DNA of 64,000 bases, taken from Celoporthe dispersa. Lineage: Eukaryota > Ascomycota > Sordariomycetes > Diaporthales > Cryphonectriaceae. The position numbers and the translations under genes were made by a program. Of the stretch, positions 12,700 through 24,995 are shown piece by piece. The stretch lies in NCBI GenBank assembly GCA_016584495.1, contig WAID01000009.1:186001-250000 (forward strand), given 5' to 3'. Numbering within the stretch: the stretch's first letter is position 1; the number at the start of each line of letters is the position of its first letter. The notes beneath the pieces are model-generated. The model made no database searches. It was not told where the DNA came from and saw only the letters and a program-made list of their open reading frames with translations.

Positions 12700-14660
12700 C
12701 TAGAAAAAGGGCCCTCTAGAGGGTAAACCCACCGGCGTTGCCCAGTCGTCAGAATCACTGCCCGACTCGCTGCTGTCGTACATAGGACCTCCAAAGAATG
12801 GCGGTGGCGGGAAACCCATCTGACCAGGAGCTATAGGCATATGCATGGCCATGTGCATAGGCATGGGCATGGGCATTCCCATCATCGGGCCATAGGGCCC
12901 AACACCAGCTCGACCTCCTCCTTCTCCTACAACTCCATTGCCAGCACCAGCACCCGCAGAAGCCGTCTTCGCCTCCTTCTTCCTCCTATAATGTCGATCA
13001 CACATACCACCACCATCTCGCCGCTCGTCGCCCCGGCGCCGCGACTGGTGGTGGTGTACCGCCTCTGCCCTGCACCCGCGGTAGACACACTCATGGCGCT
13101 CGCAGAAGCGTCTCGGAGCGGTGGTAGCATTATCGGTGCCTGGGCCGGCGGCGGCAGCAGCGACACCCATCCTCCCTGCGCCGCCAAGTATGATTGGGGT
13201 TGCGCCGCTGGCAGCCGTCGTCGTGGTGTTGGTGGTGGCAACCTCTGCCGCGCACCGCCCACCATCGCCCTGGCACGAGTGCGCGGCGCAGAACCTGCTC
13301 GGCCCGCCGCATCCTCCTCCGCCGCCGCCGCCCAGCAGGCCAGCCAGCAGGAGGAATCTCGCCTGCAGGGTGGCGGCGCTGTCTCCCAGCACTGCCGCTG
13401 CCGTGGTGTTGGTGGGAGCCGGTGGAGGGAGGAGGTGGAGGAGGAGGGCGTTCTTCACCTGCTCCTGGCACAGGCCGGATGCGCACTTGTGGGCGGCGCA
13501 GTACTGCAGGGAGTCTGGGGGGCGGGGGTTGGGACAGGTGCGGACGCCGCAGGCGTGGTCGTCACAGTAGCGGGAGGAGGAGGCGGAGGAGGTGGTGCTG
13601 GCTGTGGTGGTGCCTGCGCTGAGGACGTCTCGGTGGCGGAAGGGGACCCGGTTGCTGCAGAGGGTGTTGTTTAGGGTCGGGGCATTGCATGCTGGAAGAT
13701 GGTCTGTTCTTTTGTTGGTTTCTTGGTTTGGTTTTTTTTTTTGGTGGTGTTTTTTTTCAGGTTGTGGTGAGAATAAGGAACATGCGACAAGGGAGAGGAA
13801 GAGAAGCGAAGGGAAGGGGAGGAGGACTGGGAGGAGGAAGGAGGAGGAGGATGTGGTATGTGGTCCTCCGTCCTCCGTCTGAAACGTACGTCTTTCACAC
13901 TCCAGATATCTGGTCGGCCCCCCATCCACGCCATTCTCAACGTACACCCACTCCCGACATCCCGCGACGACACAGTACCTATGATCCTCACATCGGTTCC
14001 TGTTCAGAGCCGCAGGCCGCGCGCACCCTTCCACCACGCAGGTATGCACAGGGCAGTGCTCAGCCCCCGACACCCGCTGGTCCCTCCTCTCAGCACATCC
14101 CTCGGTCCTGCAGGCGTGGGCATCGCAGAACCTGCTGCTGGCCCCATCACCACTGCCGCCTGTCTCCCTCCTGCCTCGCGTGCAGGCCGGCTCCGCGCAC
14201 AGGTGTCGCGTGCAGTACCTGTCGCTAGCCACGCTGCGCTGCTCCTCGCAGAAGACGCCCGGACCCCGTGCACCACCACCCTCCCCGGCCTGGCAGTAGT
14301 GCAGGCCACAGTACCAAGCGCCCCCTCGCCGCCGCCACCGCCAGCCCCGTCGCGCACATGGCACCGTCGTGTACACCCGGGGGCGGCACACGTCCGATGG
14401 TGGTCACAGAGGCGCGTGGGATCGCCGTGCTCACCTTGTCCCTCGACGGTGGCGGTGCAGTCGGCCGCCTCGCAGGTGTGGCGGTCGCAGAAGGCCGAGG
14501 CCAGGTCGAGGATGCGGGCCCGGTCGCAGGCGGGCCTGGTGCAGCGGTGCAAGGGGCAGTGGGGGTTGAAGGGGTCGGTGCGGCGGGCTGTACAGGTTGG
14601 GAATCCGCAGCCGTCTTGTCGGGAGGGGGCAATCAGTTTATGTGGTTGTGTGTGTGTGTA

Positions 14661-14716
<56 letters not shown>

Positions 14717-15260
14717 AGGGAGGGAGAGGAAGAGGAGGAGGAGGAGGAGGAGGAGGAGGAGGAGGAGGGCGCTGTAGGCTCGGCGTGGTGGGTATCGAGG
14801 AGGAAAGAAACTCACGATCTTTGCAGTATTTGTACTTTTCTGGGTTGTCCTCTTTGACGGTCCTCCAGCACCGGCCTTCATCGCCAGTCGCTGTACATCG
14901 CGCATCTGTTCGGGGCCAGTACAGATTAGCTTCATTGCACCCCAGGACATCTAACCATCCTCTCTCTCTCTTTGAAGAATGACTGGATAATTCAAAGGTG
15001 AGAGAAAAAGAAGAACTCACGGTTGTCACAATACATCGTCCTCCCATTGTTCTGCGCCGAGCAGATCAACCCCCAGGCAGAACCCGCGCGCAGTAGTGCT
15101 TCTGGCAGTACACGAGGTCGACCTTGTACCCGTTGATTCTCGCCGTGCCGATGGGCTCCCTGCATGCACGGCAGCGGCCGGTCTTGTGGTGACGGCCCTG
15201 GTTGTGATGGTGATGGTGATGCTTGGGACGGTAGGACCTTGGGTACATGAGGTCCCACAT
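12700..15260 (-). CDS. Cysteine/histidine tandem-repeat protein of unknown function
   Basis: I do not recognise this as a named family. Minus-strand exons are 15260-15021, 14905-14816, 14614-13890 and 13691-12700. The product is built from about 16 copies of a C-x2-H-x-C-x4-C unit, for example YCKDHGCGFPTC, FCDRHTCEAADC, FCDAHACRTEGC, YCDDHACGVRTC and FCERHECVYRGC. The spacing suggests zinc binding. The C-terminus is Met/Pro-rich and then acidic (SSESGSDSDDWATP). The two upstream introns split the His codon of the CxxH motif after its first base. The third splits the matching codon of a degenerate unit (CERP). Two frame breaks fall in C5 runs on the plus strand, 14321-14325 and 15070-15074, each one base short; allowing both gives 682 residues. 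A His-rich stretch follows the start (HHHHHH near residue 15). Function, partners and location are unknown. Confidence 0.8.
14641..14768 (+). repeat. Compound microsatellite (GT)n-(GA)n-(GGA)n inside an intron
   Basis: On the plus strand a GT tract (14641-14670) runs into a GA tract (to 14711), then G/A-rich DNA and a GGA tract (14731-14768). Together they fill most of the 201-bp second intron (14615-14815) of the Cys-His repeat gene. On the coding strand this is a long polypyrimidine stretch ending about 25 bases before the gacaag acceptor. Confidence 0.95.
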
Positions 15261-16571
15261 CTTTGTTCTAATCTTGTCGGGTGCGTCTTCCTCAAGGAGG
15301 AATAGGTGGTGGTGGTGGGAGGTTGTCGTCCTTCAGGGCTGGTGTACTAGATGGACCGAATATGCTGCTATTGCTGCTCCTTTGTGGTCGAGGCCACTCT
15401 GCCCAGGCTTATGCTTCTCGTGAAAGGGGGAAAAAAAAAAAGAGAATGAAAAAAAACCCACCTGGACGGGTTTCTATAGTCTCCAGTAGAGACCAGCCAA
15501 CCGACAAATCACTCAACCGAGTCTAAAACCCGCCTGACTGATCACCTGCACCCAACAAGCGAGAGAATCTCAAATCATAAACGTCAAGAGCCCCAGATGA
15601 CTCCCTTCGTTACAAGTTTGAAAAGGAGAGAAAGAGAGAGAGGAGGAAAGAAAAGACCACGAGAAAACTTTTCAGGTAGCACACAGAGGGCCAAAAGAAG
15701 GGGGGGGGTTTCATGTACTGCGTGAGTGTATAGCAACTCGTCCATCGGCAGGCTGTTGGGAGGAGGGAGGCTCTCTAGGTGGGGCGGATAGATGTTTGGG
15801 AGGTTGTGATGGATCGGTCTCTCCGTGCTTCTCGGGATGATTGCAGCCCTTGTTTTCTCTTTCTTGCTTATTCGGGAGTTGCAACGGACTCATCTGGTTG
15901 CGCATCGGGGCACCCGATCTTTGTCTCACGGTGGTACACTTTTGAAATATTGAACGCCTGCCTCTCGAGGTAGGTAATAAATGACACGCCGACACAGGTC
16001 TTGCATGTTGAAAACAACCTGGCATCTCTACTGACAATCGACTATAGCCTGACGGTTCATAACGGTATCGTTGAGGCATGGTTGTTGCTGGTTTCCAGTG
16101 TAGCACCGAGAGCAGATGAGTAACAGGTCCAAGCAGCTGCTCCTTGGAACTAGATTCGTTGAATTTTTGTGTCTTGTTAAGTTGAAGTTTGTAATGTAAA
16201 AATATATAGTGACGACCCAGGTAGGACGACGCCTCCCGGGGAATGAATCAGGTACCTGGTATCAAGTGAGCAACGCAACAAACAACTCTCTGGTTAAGCG
16301 ACTGTGTGTAACCAAGATCAGTCATAAAACCAGCTGCAGGTGACCCACGCTTGCTTGTCACCAAAGAGCTCTCTTCCCAGGCCGCCCCGTCTCAAGTTCA
16401 TCCCATCTCTTAGAACAACGGCCTCATGATTGCCATCCCATCTCGCCAAACCCGCTCGCCCGACATGCATACAGGAAATCTTAGACCTCGTTCTGAAGAC
16501 CCGCAATACAAGTGCCCAGAGGTGTCATCTCATTTACGAACGACCTCCCAGGGTCTACCATACTTGGCATC
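15261..16571. other. Intergenic region, no gene seen
   Basis: This is 5' DNA of the Cys-His repeat gene (-) and the 3' flank of the Tbf1-like gene (-). Purine-rich tracts occur at 15428-15455 and 15620-15660. A short minus-strand frame at 15711-16106 has no domain and is rejected. Confidence 0.55.
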
Positions 16572-19500
16572 CTAGGCTGAGTCAATAGCTGCTTTGAGGG
16601 CGTTCGCTAGTAGGTCGTCATCGGCCTTGTCCTTGTTCTCGACTGCTTGTGCTTGGGTCTCGGAGGCTGGAGCAGGCGCTTGAGGAGGTGCTGGAGCCGG
16701 TGCGGGTGCGGGTACGGCTGCACTTATCGGCGCTGGGGTCGGTGCAGGCCCCGGTGTTGGAGCGGGCGCTGGCGCTGGGCTTACAGCTCCAGGAAGGGCG
16801 GGAGACTGTGACGGCCTAGGCACAGCAGGCTGTGCAGGCTTCACGGCAGTTTGAGGTGGCTGGGGAGGCGCCTGCTGGACAGGCTTCGCGGGAAGAGCTG
16901 CTGGGACCGCCGCAGCCTGCCCCGGCGGCGCTGGCATGATGGTTGGCATGCTTTTAGCCGCTGCTGTTGGCGCTGGTGAAGGAGCTGACCCGGCAGGCGG
17001 CGGTATGGACGCAGGCCGGGGTGGAACGGTGCCAGGAGCGGGTGCTGGGCGAGGAGCAGCGGATGGAGGCTGACCAGCAGCCGCTGGTGGTCGTGGCTGC
17101 ATTGGCGGTCGTGGCTGCATTTGCGGTGTAGTCGAAGCAGGAATATTTCGCGGAGGGACAGAGGAGGCTGGGGCCGGGGCCACTGGTCGTTGAGCTTGCT
17201 GGTAGGAAGTCGGCGCTTGGGCGGCTGGCTGCTGTATTGGCCTTTGTTGGTATTGGGGGTTCGTTGGGGTGCCCGCTTGTTGTAGTGGTCGTTGGTAAGA
17301 GGGTGCTGGTGCTATAGGCTGATGATGCTGGTGGGACTGAGGAGCCAGTGGTCTCGGCGCCGTTGGCTGCTGCTGTATTGTATTTGTAGGATGGCTGGTG
17401 CCACCGGTTGCCTGTTGCGCCTGCTGTGGTCGTTGTTGCGAGTAGCCTTGGTGGGATTGATATGTCGGTTGGGGCTGGTGAGGATGATGGTGAGGGTTGG
17501 CGCTCACGGACGTCGAGGGACCGGCTCCCGGCGTGGCGGAACCTGGTCGTGGTGATCCGCCCATGGAGACACCGTGACTAGAGAGTCCCGTGCCGTTCGT
17601 AGTACCGTTCATGTAGGTCGAAGCGTAGGTGTTCGGGCTGCCTCCAGTCTGGACGCGTGCCTGCTCCTCCGCCTCCTTGCGCGCTGCCTGGCTTGGAGCG
17701 CGCGTCTTAAGCTCTCCGGTGACGCACTGTAGATAGTACGGCATCTCCGAATTGGTCTTGAGGAAGAATAGCTTGAGATTTCGGGCCTTGTCCTTGAGCT
17801 GGACCTGGGTTCGGTCTTTCAAAATGTCCGAGACGGTCCCGTTTTGGCCAAAAAGTTGCAGGATCTGGCTCCAGTGCGGGCCTTTGACCAGGTCAAGACC
17901 TGCCATCAGAGCCTTCTCTTCCTCCGGAGTCCACGGCCTCCTCGTGGAGTGCAGGCCCTCCCGGCGAGCGTGTGCTGATGATTTCGCGACGGCTGCTTGT
18001 CGCGCTCTTTCGTACAGGATAGATGTCGGGAGCGTCTGGCTGGGCGGGAGGGTCGTGCTTTCTGGTATCGCCGACGAGCCATACGCATAACCGTCATATC
18101 CAGTAAGCTTCTCGGTGATGAGTGATGCCAGGCCTGCACTGTCAAATCCACCGTCAGGCCCGTTCCGCCTCACCTGCCCGGGAAATGCCCCCGAGTACTG
18201 TGACTGGACAGCATCCATGAACATCAGGTCTTCTTCGCCGGCCTCGTTTGGAACCTCAAAGCCGTGGCTCTCGGCGTAATCCAGGATGGAGTCGAAGTTT
18301 GACCGGATAAACGCGCTAAGGCTATCCAGAAACGATGCGAACTGGTACTTGGCCTCAAGTGCCTCTGTTGTCTCGAATTAGCTGCCGTCCTCACGTGTCT
18401 TATCCTCTGGGTCGGATCGCAAGTATGCTCACTTCTCTTTTCCTTGTCGTGGCCTATAGCCTTGAGCAGGTTCCGCCTGTCTGTAAAAGGCCTGACAAAG
18501 TCATCTGCGGACATGGCAAGATTCGATTCTCTCCAGTACCCCCTCAGCTTCTCCTCCAGGTCCAGCGGGAAGAACTTGTCCATCAGGCTGTTCCTCGTGG
18601 ACTCCTTGTCCTCCATGACGTTTGCGTACGCGAGGAAGCTCTGCGTCTTCTGGTCGAGATACAGCGCAGAGATATCGTCCGTGATCATGCCATTTTCTGG
18701 AATCATGATCTTAAGGAAGTTGTCATGGGCAGTAGCCATTGTGGGGCCTCCCGGCCCATAGAAACTTGCGCACATGCTTGCCAGATTCGCCATCTGGATC
18801 GTCTCGCGGTCGCCCGGGTCGTGGATATCGAGGTCGTCAGCGCTGAGAAAGACTGTGGCGTCTGTGAACAGTTTCAGGACCGCCATGAACGTCTGTCGCA
18901 GGGCCGAATACACCTTTCCGCCCTCGGTCCTCACGTCTCTGATCTGGCGGTCGGTGACCTCTGACGGCTGCTGAAAGAGAGCAAGCAAGATCTGCACGGA
19001 CTGTAGGGGTTCGGTCAGCACCATGTGTCCGACCTGAAGCCGATACTTGCGTCACCACACTTACCAGGCTCCCTAGCATTGGCAAGCCCATGGCCCGTGA
19101 GAAATATGTTGGGTTCTCAATGAACTTCATCTTTTCGAGACGCCTCCGGGGTGGCGGCAGAGGTATAGACGCCATCATATCCATGGCGCTGTCCTCAGCC
19201 GAGCCGCTCGCGTCGTTCATAGCCTCCGGCTCGACCGAGCCGAGGACGTTGGAGAGCTGCGCTCCAAGGTCCCACGCAAGCAGGCTGGTAGCCTCTACAT
19301 CATCATCGCCGTGGACCTCCGCGTTCTGGTCCGGCTCGTCTTCGGTGATGTGTTCCGTCTTCTGTCTCTTCTCAGCGCCACCTTCCTCCATGGCCTCTGG
19401 CGTCCTCGAACGCTTGGCTGGCCCGACGTCCGAGAGCGGTGAGATCGCCGGCGTGGGTACAGTCCCCTGGAGGATCGAGGCGAGTACAGAGGACATCCCA

Positions 19501-20018
19501 GCCGTCCCGCCAGACGGAGGAGTCGGTGCGGTGCCAGGGGTAGGCGATGCGCCGGTGCCATTCGTGGAAGCAGGAATAGCGATCGAGAGCGGTTGGGCAC
19601 GCGAGACAGGCCTGGAGTCCTTCTTTGGCGGGTCCTGCGCCTCTTGCTTGATGTGAGCAGTCGTCGTATCCGAGGAGGGTGCTGGCGTAGGATTGGGAGT
19701 CGTATCGGAAGCTGGTTTCGTGGGGACAGCGTCAAGCTGCTGCCGCGACAGCCCTTCAGTCTTGATCGGCGGGGTAGGGGCATCCATTGGACTGCTCGGC
19801 TCGTTCTTGGGAGCTTCTGGAGGCCCGAGATGTCAGAATCTGCTCGGCCCTCGACAACAGAGGTGTCTCAAAGGGACTGCGACAACAGAGCACGATGGCA
19901 ATTCCATCTTTCACATGCCGCCTAGGCCGACGATGGGCCTGGTCCATCAAAACATACCGCTTCTCTCGTCTGTCGCTACGGCTGGTGCCGGCGACGCATT
20001 CTGTGGAGCGTCCGCCAT
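16572..20018 (-). CDS. TBF1: Tbf1-like TTAGGG repeat-binding factor (TRF homology plus telobox Myb)
   Basis: Predicted nuclear DNA-binding protein that recognises TTAGGG-type repeats at telomeres and gene promoters. Minus-strand exons are 20018-19958, 19816-19065, 19000-18433 and 18364-16572; intron phases 1, 0 and 1 keep the frame, giving 1057 residues. An acidic, Pro/Ser-rich N-terminus holds a probable nuclear localisation patch (KRSRTPEAMEEGGAEKRQK). Residues about 255-490 match the TRF dimerisation domain (MLGSLSVQILLALFQQ onward). A single Myb domain follows at about 601-661 (RRPWTPEEEKALMAGL) with the telobox motif VQLKDKARN. The last ~390 residues are Gln-, Pro- and Ala-rich low complexity, perhaps a transactivation region. 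The fission yeast relatives are Tbf1 and Taz1; the domain order suits Tbf1 better. Start context and the first 61-nt exon look good. Confidence 0.9.
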
Positions 20019-20781
20019 CTCGTTGCAACATACAGAGTCATTCAGAAGTCCCGTGTGGTTGAATCCAGGTATGGTTTTGAGAGGAGGGACCCGGAGCACA
20101 GGCGGGATGCGCCGCAAGACGTCGTCTCTCCAAAATCGCTAGAATGATGGTTGGGCCCGGCAGAAAATCAAAAGTGTCCAGGATTTGTTCATGAGCGTCA
20201 AAAAACTAGCCCCACAGCAGATACACCGCCTGCTTAATGCAGCCGACGTCGGCCAGCTTACATAATTTTTTTTTTCTTCTCTTTTTTTTTTTTTCTTTTC
20301 TCTCTCATTGGCGGTACACAACAGAACTATGAAGACGCGACCCCAAGTTCAACTTATCGTAGCGTGCATGGTACAGTGCAAACAGTGTTGTTATCCGCTA
20401 GTTAATAAAGGAAATATCCAGCAACTTTTCGTAAGTCTACTTTTAGACAGCCAATGACGAGGATTCAGATTCACAATGCCTCTCACTTGCGCCAATGTTT
20501 CTAACCGTTCCTAATGTCAGCTTGATTTCTCTCCCATTTTGACAAGTATCTAACATCGAGCATTCAAGATATTCGAATATTCCTTAGCCTTATTTAGGTG
20601 AGACGGGTAGGGTGTACGCTTCTAAGCCTTAGTGGCCCAAACACTTGAAGCGTCGACTGCAAGTCTGAGGCACAGGCCCGAAGAACTTGTTATTATTATT
20701 TACCTCTTATCATTTCATCTTATTTTCATTCTACTACATTTCTACAAAAGTATTAAAGCGTGATATCTCAATCACCTCACT
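20019..20781. other. Divergent promoter region
   Basis: This is shared upstream DNA of the Tbf1-like gene (-) and the two-copy-domain gene (+). It is more AT-rich than its surroundings, with T-runs near 20268-20300. No RNA gene or open frame is supportable. Confidence 0.5.
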
Positions 20782-22090
20782 ATGACACCTACAACAAGTG
20801 GCCAGTCGGCAAGAGGAACAGTCCAGTTTCCCGTGATATGCCAAGCTGAATTTAATCCAGAGGTAAGAAGATGGGATCTCCCTATTTGGCAGGCTGCTTT
20901 GAGGATTAACTCCAAAAACGACTGAGGATTGCAGCTTCTCAACACCATCCTCGAAAGAGAACATCTGGTCCTGGTTGCTAAGACGGATCTGTCTGAAGTC
21001 TTGACCAGCGATGACCGGCCCATCGACAACATCAACAATACTTTCCAGACACCCTCCACAGGCACCCTTCCTCAGGATGGCAAGCTCATACGGGAGCTCA
21101 TGGTCGCTGCCAGGGCCAAAGAGGGCATTAGCTCTAAGGCCTTTGTCGTACTAGATAGCCAGACTCTTAGAGACGGCGGCAATTCCTGCCAAGTGACAAC
21201 GCACGATAACGACTCGGACGAAGAGGACTACCTGGACCGAATACCTATCCGCTGTGAGCTGTCCTCGGCCCTCGCCGCCCTGGAGATCATCGAGCAGGGC
21301 CCAGACGGGCAGGAGCACAAGACGGCGCGAGCCCTGCGCAACGAGGCTGCCATTGCCGGAGGCGTGTGGAGCCAGGCGAGCGCCACGAGACAGGCTGCGA
21401 GGGCTGTGCGCATCACCTCGACCGACTACCCCCAGAGCAAAGACTGGGACGTACATAGCGACTCTACGTCTAGTGAGGATCCGTTACCATATATTCCCGT
21501 GTTTCGTACCGCTCATATAAGCCTCGAGGTGAGTTATTTGCACCCACACCCACCTCTTGGTCCCTTTTTTCTTCCTCTCCTTTTCGCTAATTACCCTGAC
21601 CACTCGCTGACATCGCTGGTGATGCTCCTCCTGCAAGACCCTTAATACCTTTGTCCAAGAAGCCTACGACGAACGCCCAGAAGTCGACCCCTCCACCGCC
21701 CAGCCCAGCATCGCCATCGTCACCTCCCTAGAGTATCCTTTCCATCCCGGCCCAGCCGAACCCCCTTTCTTACACACCGCAGCCCTTCCCGCCCTCCTCC
21801 AAGGTGCCACTCCGCCCGAGTGCAACATCCTCACCCGCCATCTCTTCCCTCCCCAAGACAGATCCCAACTCAACTATAACCACTTCATCGTCATGGACGA
21901 GCTCACGGAGAGCTCCAGAACCGTCCTTCTCGCCTGCAACTGCGAGTTCGAGGGAACGGAGCTCCAGCTGCTGAGGAGCGACTTTCGACCCGCACTGAAC
22001 ACTATACTAGCGCCGGATTATACAATTTTGACCATGGATACGATGGCGTCGGATGCAGCTATGCGGAGTGATGGAGTGAACCGGGTGTAG
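20782..22090 (+). CDS. Protein of unknown function with two similar halves
   Basis: I do not recognise the family with certainty. Exons are 20782-20862, 20935-21528 and 21638-22090 (introns 72 and 109 bp, both phase 0), coding 375 residues with no signal peptide or membrane segment. Each half has a strand-like VLVAKTDL or VTSLEY motif followed by a phrase of the form (A/H)F(V/I)V(L/M)D-x-(Q/L)T: AFVVLDSQTLRDGG and HFIVMDELTESSRTVLL. After each comes a hydrophobic helix (ELSSALAALEIIEQG and FRPALNTILAPD). This suggests an internal duplication. The pattern recalls the fungal DUF6924 type, but I cannot confirm that. It is transcribed away from the Tbf1-like gene. The exon model is well supported by splice sites; the function is unknown. 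Confidence 0.78.
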
Positions 22091-22092
22091 GG

Positions 22093-22124
<32 letters not shown>

Positions 22125-22858
22125 GAGAGATCTCCCCTTCCTTGGCCTACATTGTGCTGTGCAATAACTAGCATTTTTTACATGACCTAAACACACAATG
22201 ATTTGCCATCTTGTCTGACCAGGGTCCATACGTACTATAATATGTTGTATCGATCTCAGTATTTACTTAGTAGACTATTTCCCCGCCTCATTGACGCCGC
22301 AGTGGCACCGAGTCCCCCGCTTTCTATGACGCTCCGGCCATGCAAGTATGATGAGCTGTCTCCATTCGACGTCCTACGTAACCCCACTCGTAGGCAAGCC
22401 ATCACCAAGAACCAGTCACAACCTACCGACAGTGGCGTGGGCTACGACATCAGGATGGGCCAAAACAGAGAGACAGCAGGAAAAAAAGAAGACGGCATTC
22501 ATATCCGTTGGGGGAGATCATGAGACTTTCGACTTTCGACCTGAGCTGAGCATTAAACCTTGGTAGTCGCGGAATTACGAACCCCTCAAGCCCTTGCACA
22601 CGCAGGGTTCGAGAGTGCGAGAGTGGCATGCATCGACAATCCTGGAAGTCATGTCCGTTGAGACGATGGCAGAACTGTCCTACATCGTCTCCTTATCCCC
22701 GCTTCCTTCTCCGAAGAGAAAGCTCAAGATGAGGATACATACAGGGAGGGGATTCTGGCCTGCCCACGCCATATAAAATAGCTTAGCCCTCTGGTCTTCA
22801 ATAAATCCTTTCTTCAAGTCTCACAGTGTTGTCGTAAAGTCTCATACAGCTGTTCACC
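22091..22858. other. Intergenic region upstream of the tannase-family gene
   Basis: A GA microsatellite follows the stop codon of the upstream gene (about 22093-22119). The rest is unremarkable DNA ending in the tannase promoter. No gene is seen. Confidence 0.55.
22771..22780 (+). promoter_or_regulatory. TATA box of the tannase/feruloyl esterase gene
   Basis: The sequence ATATAAAATA lies about 80 bases before the start codon at 22859 in otherwise mixed sequence. TATA-driven promoters are typical of inducible secreted enzymes in fungi. The role is inferred from position and motif. Confidence 0.5.
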
Positions 22859-24995
22859 ATGAGACAAGTATGCCTCGTCGGCTTGGCGACCTTGGCCACA
22901 GCCGCCTCTGCCACCGATTGCTCTTTTGAGTCGATCAAGGCGATCCTGCCAGCCGGCGTGGAGTTGTCCTTTGCGAGCCCCGTGGAGGAGAATGGCACTT
23001 TTATCGTCCCGGCTCAGGATGTCGGCTGGCCCGTCGACCCCATCAACCTGCCCAAGCTCTGTGCCGTCGCCGCCACCGTGACCTCCACAGAAAATGGCAC
23101 ATATGGGTTTGGTATATTCCTGCCTGATGACTGGAATGGCCGTACACTGTAATTCAACCACTCATCCTTATCCTCATCACCAACTATTCGGTCCAAGGTT
23201 CTCCTCTCTGATAGCTGGACTAGGACTGTGGGCAATGGCGGCCTGGCTGGTGGTGTAATCTGGTCTGACATGGTAAGAAAGATGTGAATTGGACTGCTTC
23301 GTTCTATCACGCTGATCGCTCTCGACAACGCATCTGCTCACTTTGTTTGTTGTACGTAGGGAACTGGAGTCAAGTACGGACATGCCGTCATCTCAACAGA
23401 CACCGGCCACAATAGCACTACCACCGACGCAAGCTGGGCTGCAAACAACACGGTCGCACAGACAAACTGGGGTTGGAGGGCCCTGCACGAAAGCGTTGTC
23501 ATGGGAAAAGCCATCATTGAGGCCTATTACGGAACGTCTCCCAGTTATCATTATTACCAGGGTTGCAGCACAGGTACGTGAGGGCCAGACTTGTAGAGAG
23601 AGAAAGAGAAAGAAGAAAAAAAGAACTACTCCATGTGTTGTTTTCTCCTGACTCTTGTCTTATCATTAGGTGGTCGCCAGGGCTTCAAGGAGGCCCAGAT
23701 GTTCCCAGATGACTTTGACGGTGTCATCGCCGGAGCCCCTGCGTGGTGGACGGTAAGCTTGGCCTGCATCTTTCGCCTGCTGACCCTCATCGCTCCTCAT
23801 GGGTGTGTTCTACTAACTAACCTGTCTCTTTGCCCCTAGTCACACCAGCAAATCTGGCAGTTCTGGCTCGGCTATGTGAACTACATCTCCAACGTTACCG
23901 AGATCCCAGTCAGCATGTTTGACCCCATCGCCAAAGAGGTCCTGAGGCAATGTGACGGTCAAGACGGCCTCGTCGATGTAAGCAACACCCATTTCAGAGT
24001 ACAAGACATAATCTGACCTCGGAAACAAAAAAAAAAAAACATGCAGACCATCATCTCCGATCCCTATGGATGCAACTTTGACGCAGAACAACTCCTCTGT
24101 CCCGCAAATGTGACCAACGCGACTGAGGCAGGCTGCCTGACCGCCGCCCAGCTGCAGACCTACAACACGCTGGCCAGCGACTTTGTAGAAACGAACTCCA
24201 CGCTCGTCTTCCCCAAGTGGCTCCTCGGCTCGGAGCACTTCTGGGACCTCAACATCGACGGCGGCGCCCCGAATATTATCGGTCTGGGTTACATCCAGTA
24301 TTTCCTCGGCCTCGGCAGCGACTGGGACTGGCGGGACTTTGACGACGACGTGGTGCAGCTCTCCGAGGAGCTGAACGCTGGCATGGCCGACGCCGACCAC
24401 TACGACATGACCGAGTTCTTCCAAAAAGGCAAAAAGTTCATCCACTACCAAGGCCTGAGTGATGGAGGGATCTCTACAGGTGCCAGCTTCTACATGTACG
24501 ATCACGTCCACCGGGCCATGGCGCCCCAGGGTGTTGTGCTGGACGATTTCTATCGGTTTTTCCCGATCCCCGGCATGGGGTGAGTACTTCTTCCACCAAA
24601 TAGGAAAGAAAACCGCCGTGATGTCTGCAGAGAACGAGAAGACTGACCTTGGTCTCTTGTTTCTTTCTTTTTCCAACTACTTTAGTCACTGTACCGACAC
24701 GGCCGATTTCGTGAATGCACCCTATTACATCGCAGGGATTAGTATGACCAACAACGGTCAGCACTCCGTCCCAGGATACATGAACGCCCAGCACGATGTG
24801 CTGCTGGCCCTGATGGACTGGGTCGAGAACGGAACCGCGCCCGACTACATCATCGGGACGGCCTACGACAACTTCACGACACAGGATACCATCACGCGCC
24901 AGAGGCCGATCTGCCTACACCCGAAGCAGGCCAGGTATACGGGCGAGGGCGATCCGAACGATCCTGAGAGCTGGACATGCCAGATGCTCTACTGA
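22859..24995 (+). CDS. Secreted tannase / feruloyl esterase family protein
   Basis: Predicted extracellular esterase that cleaves aromatic esters such as gallate or ferulate from tannins or plant cell walls. Seven exons (22859-23148, 23224-23272, 23360-23573, 23670-23752, 23840-23977, 24047-24579, 24686-24995) give 538 residues, the usual family size. A signal peptide (MRQVCLVGLATLATAASA) precedes the mature N-terminus. The nucleophile motif is QGCSTGGRQG, with Cys directly before Ser. The acid is in GLSDGG and the base in PGMGHC, with His directly before Cys. This CS-D-HC layout, in which the paired cysteines form a disulfide joining Ser and His, defines the family. Several N-x-S/T sites (NGT, NAT, NST) fit secretion. 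Intron 1 uses gtaatt; other donors would bring a TAA stop or the wrong phase. Substrate specificity cannot be read from sequence. Confidence 0.93.

Noticed and set aside
13692..13889. Hydrophobic stretch inside the Cys-His repeat frame read as a membrane segment
   Set aside because: It is the in-frame translation of an intron with a good donor (gtacgt) and acceptor (ttccag).
13858..14982. 374-codon plus-strand frame
   Set aside because: Overlaps the Cys-His repeat gene in antisense and runs through the microsatellite intron; low complexity.
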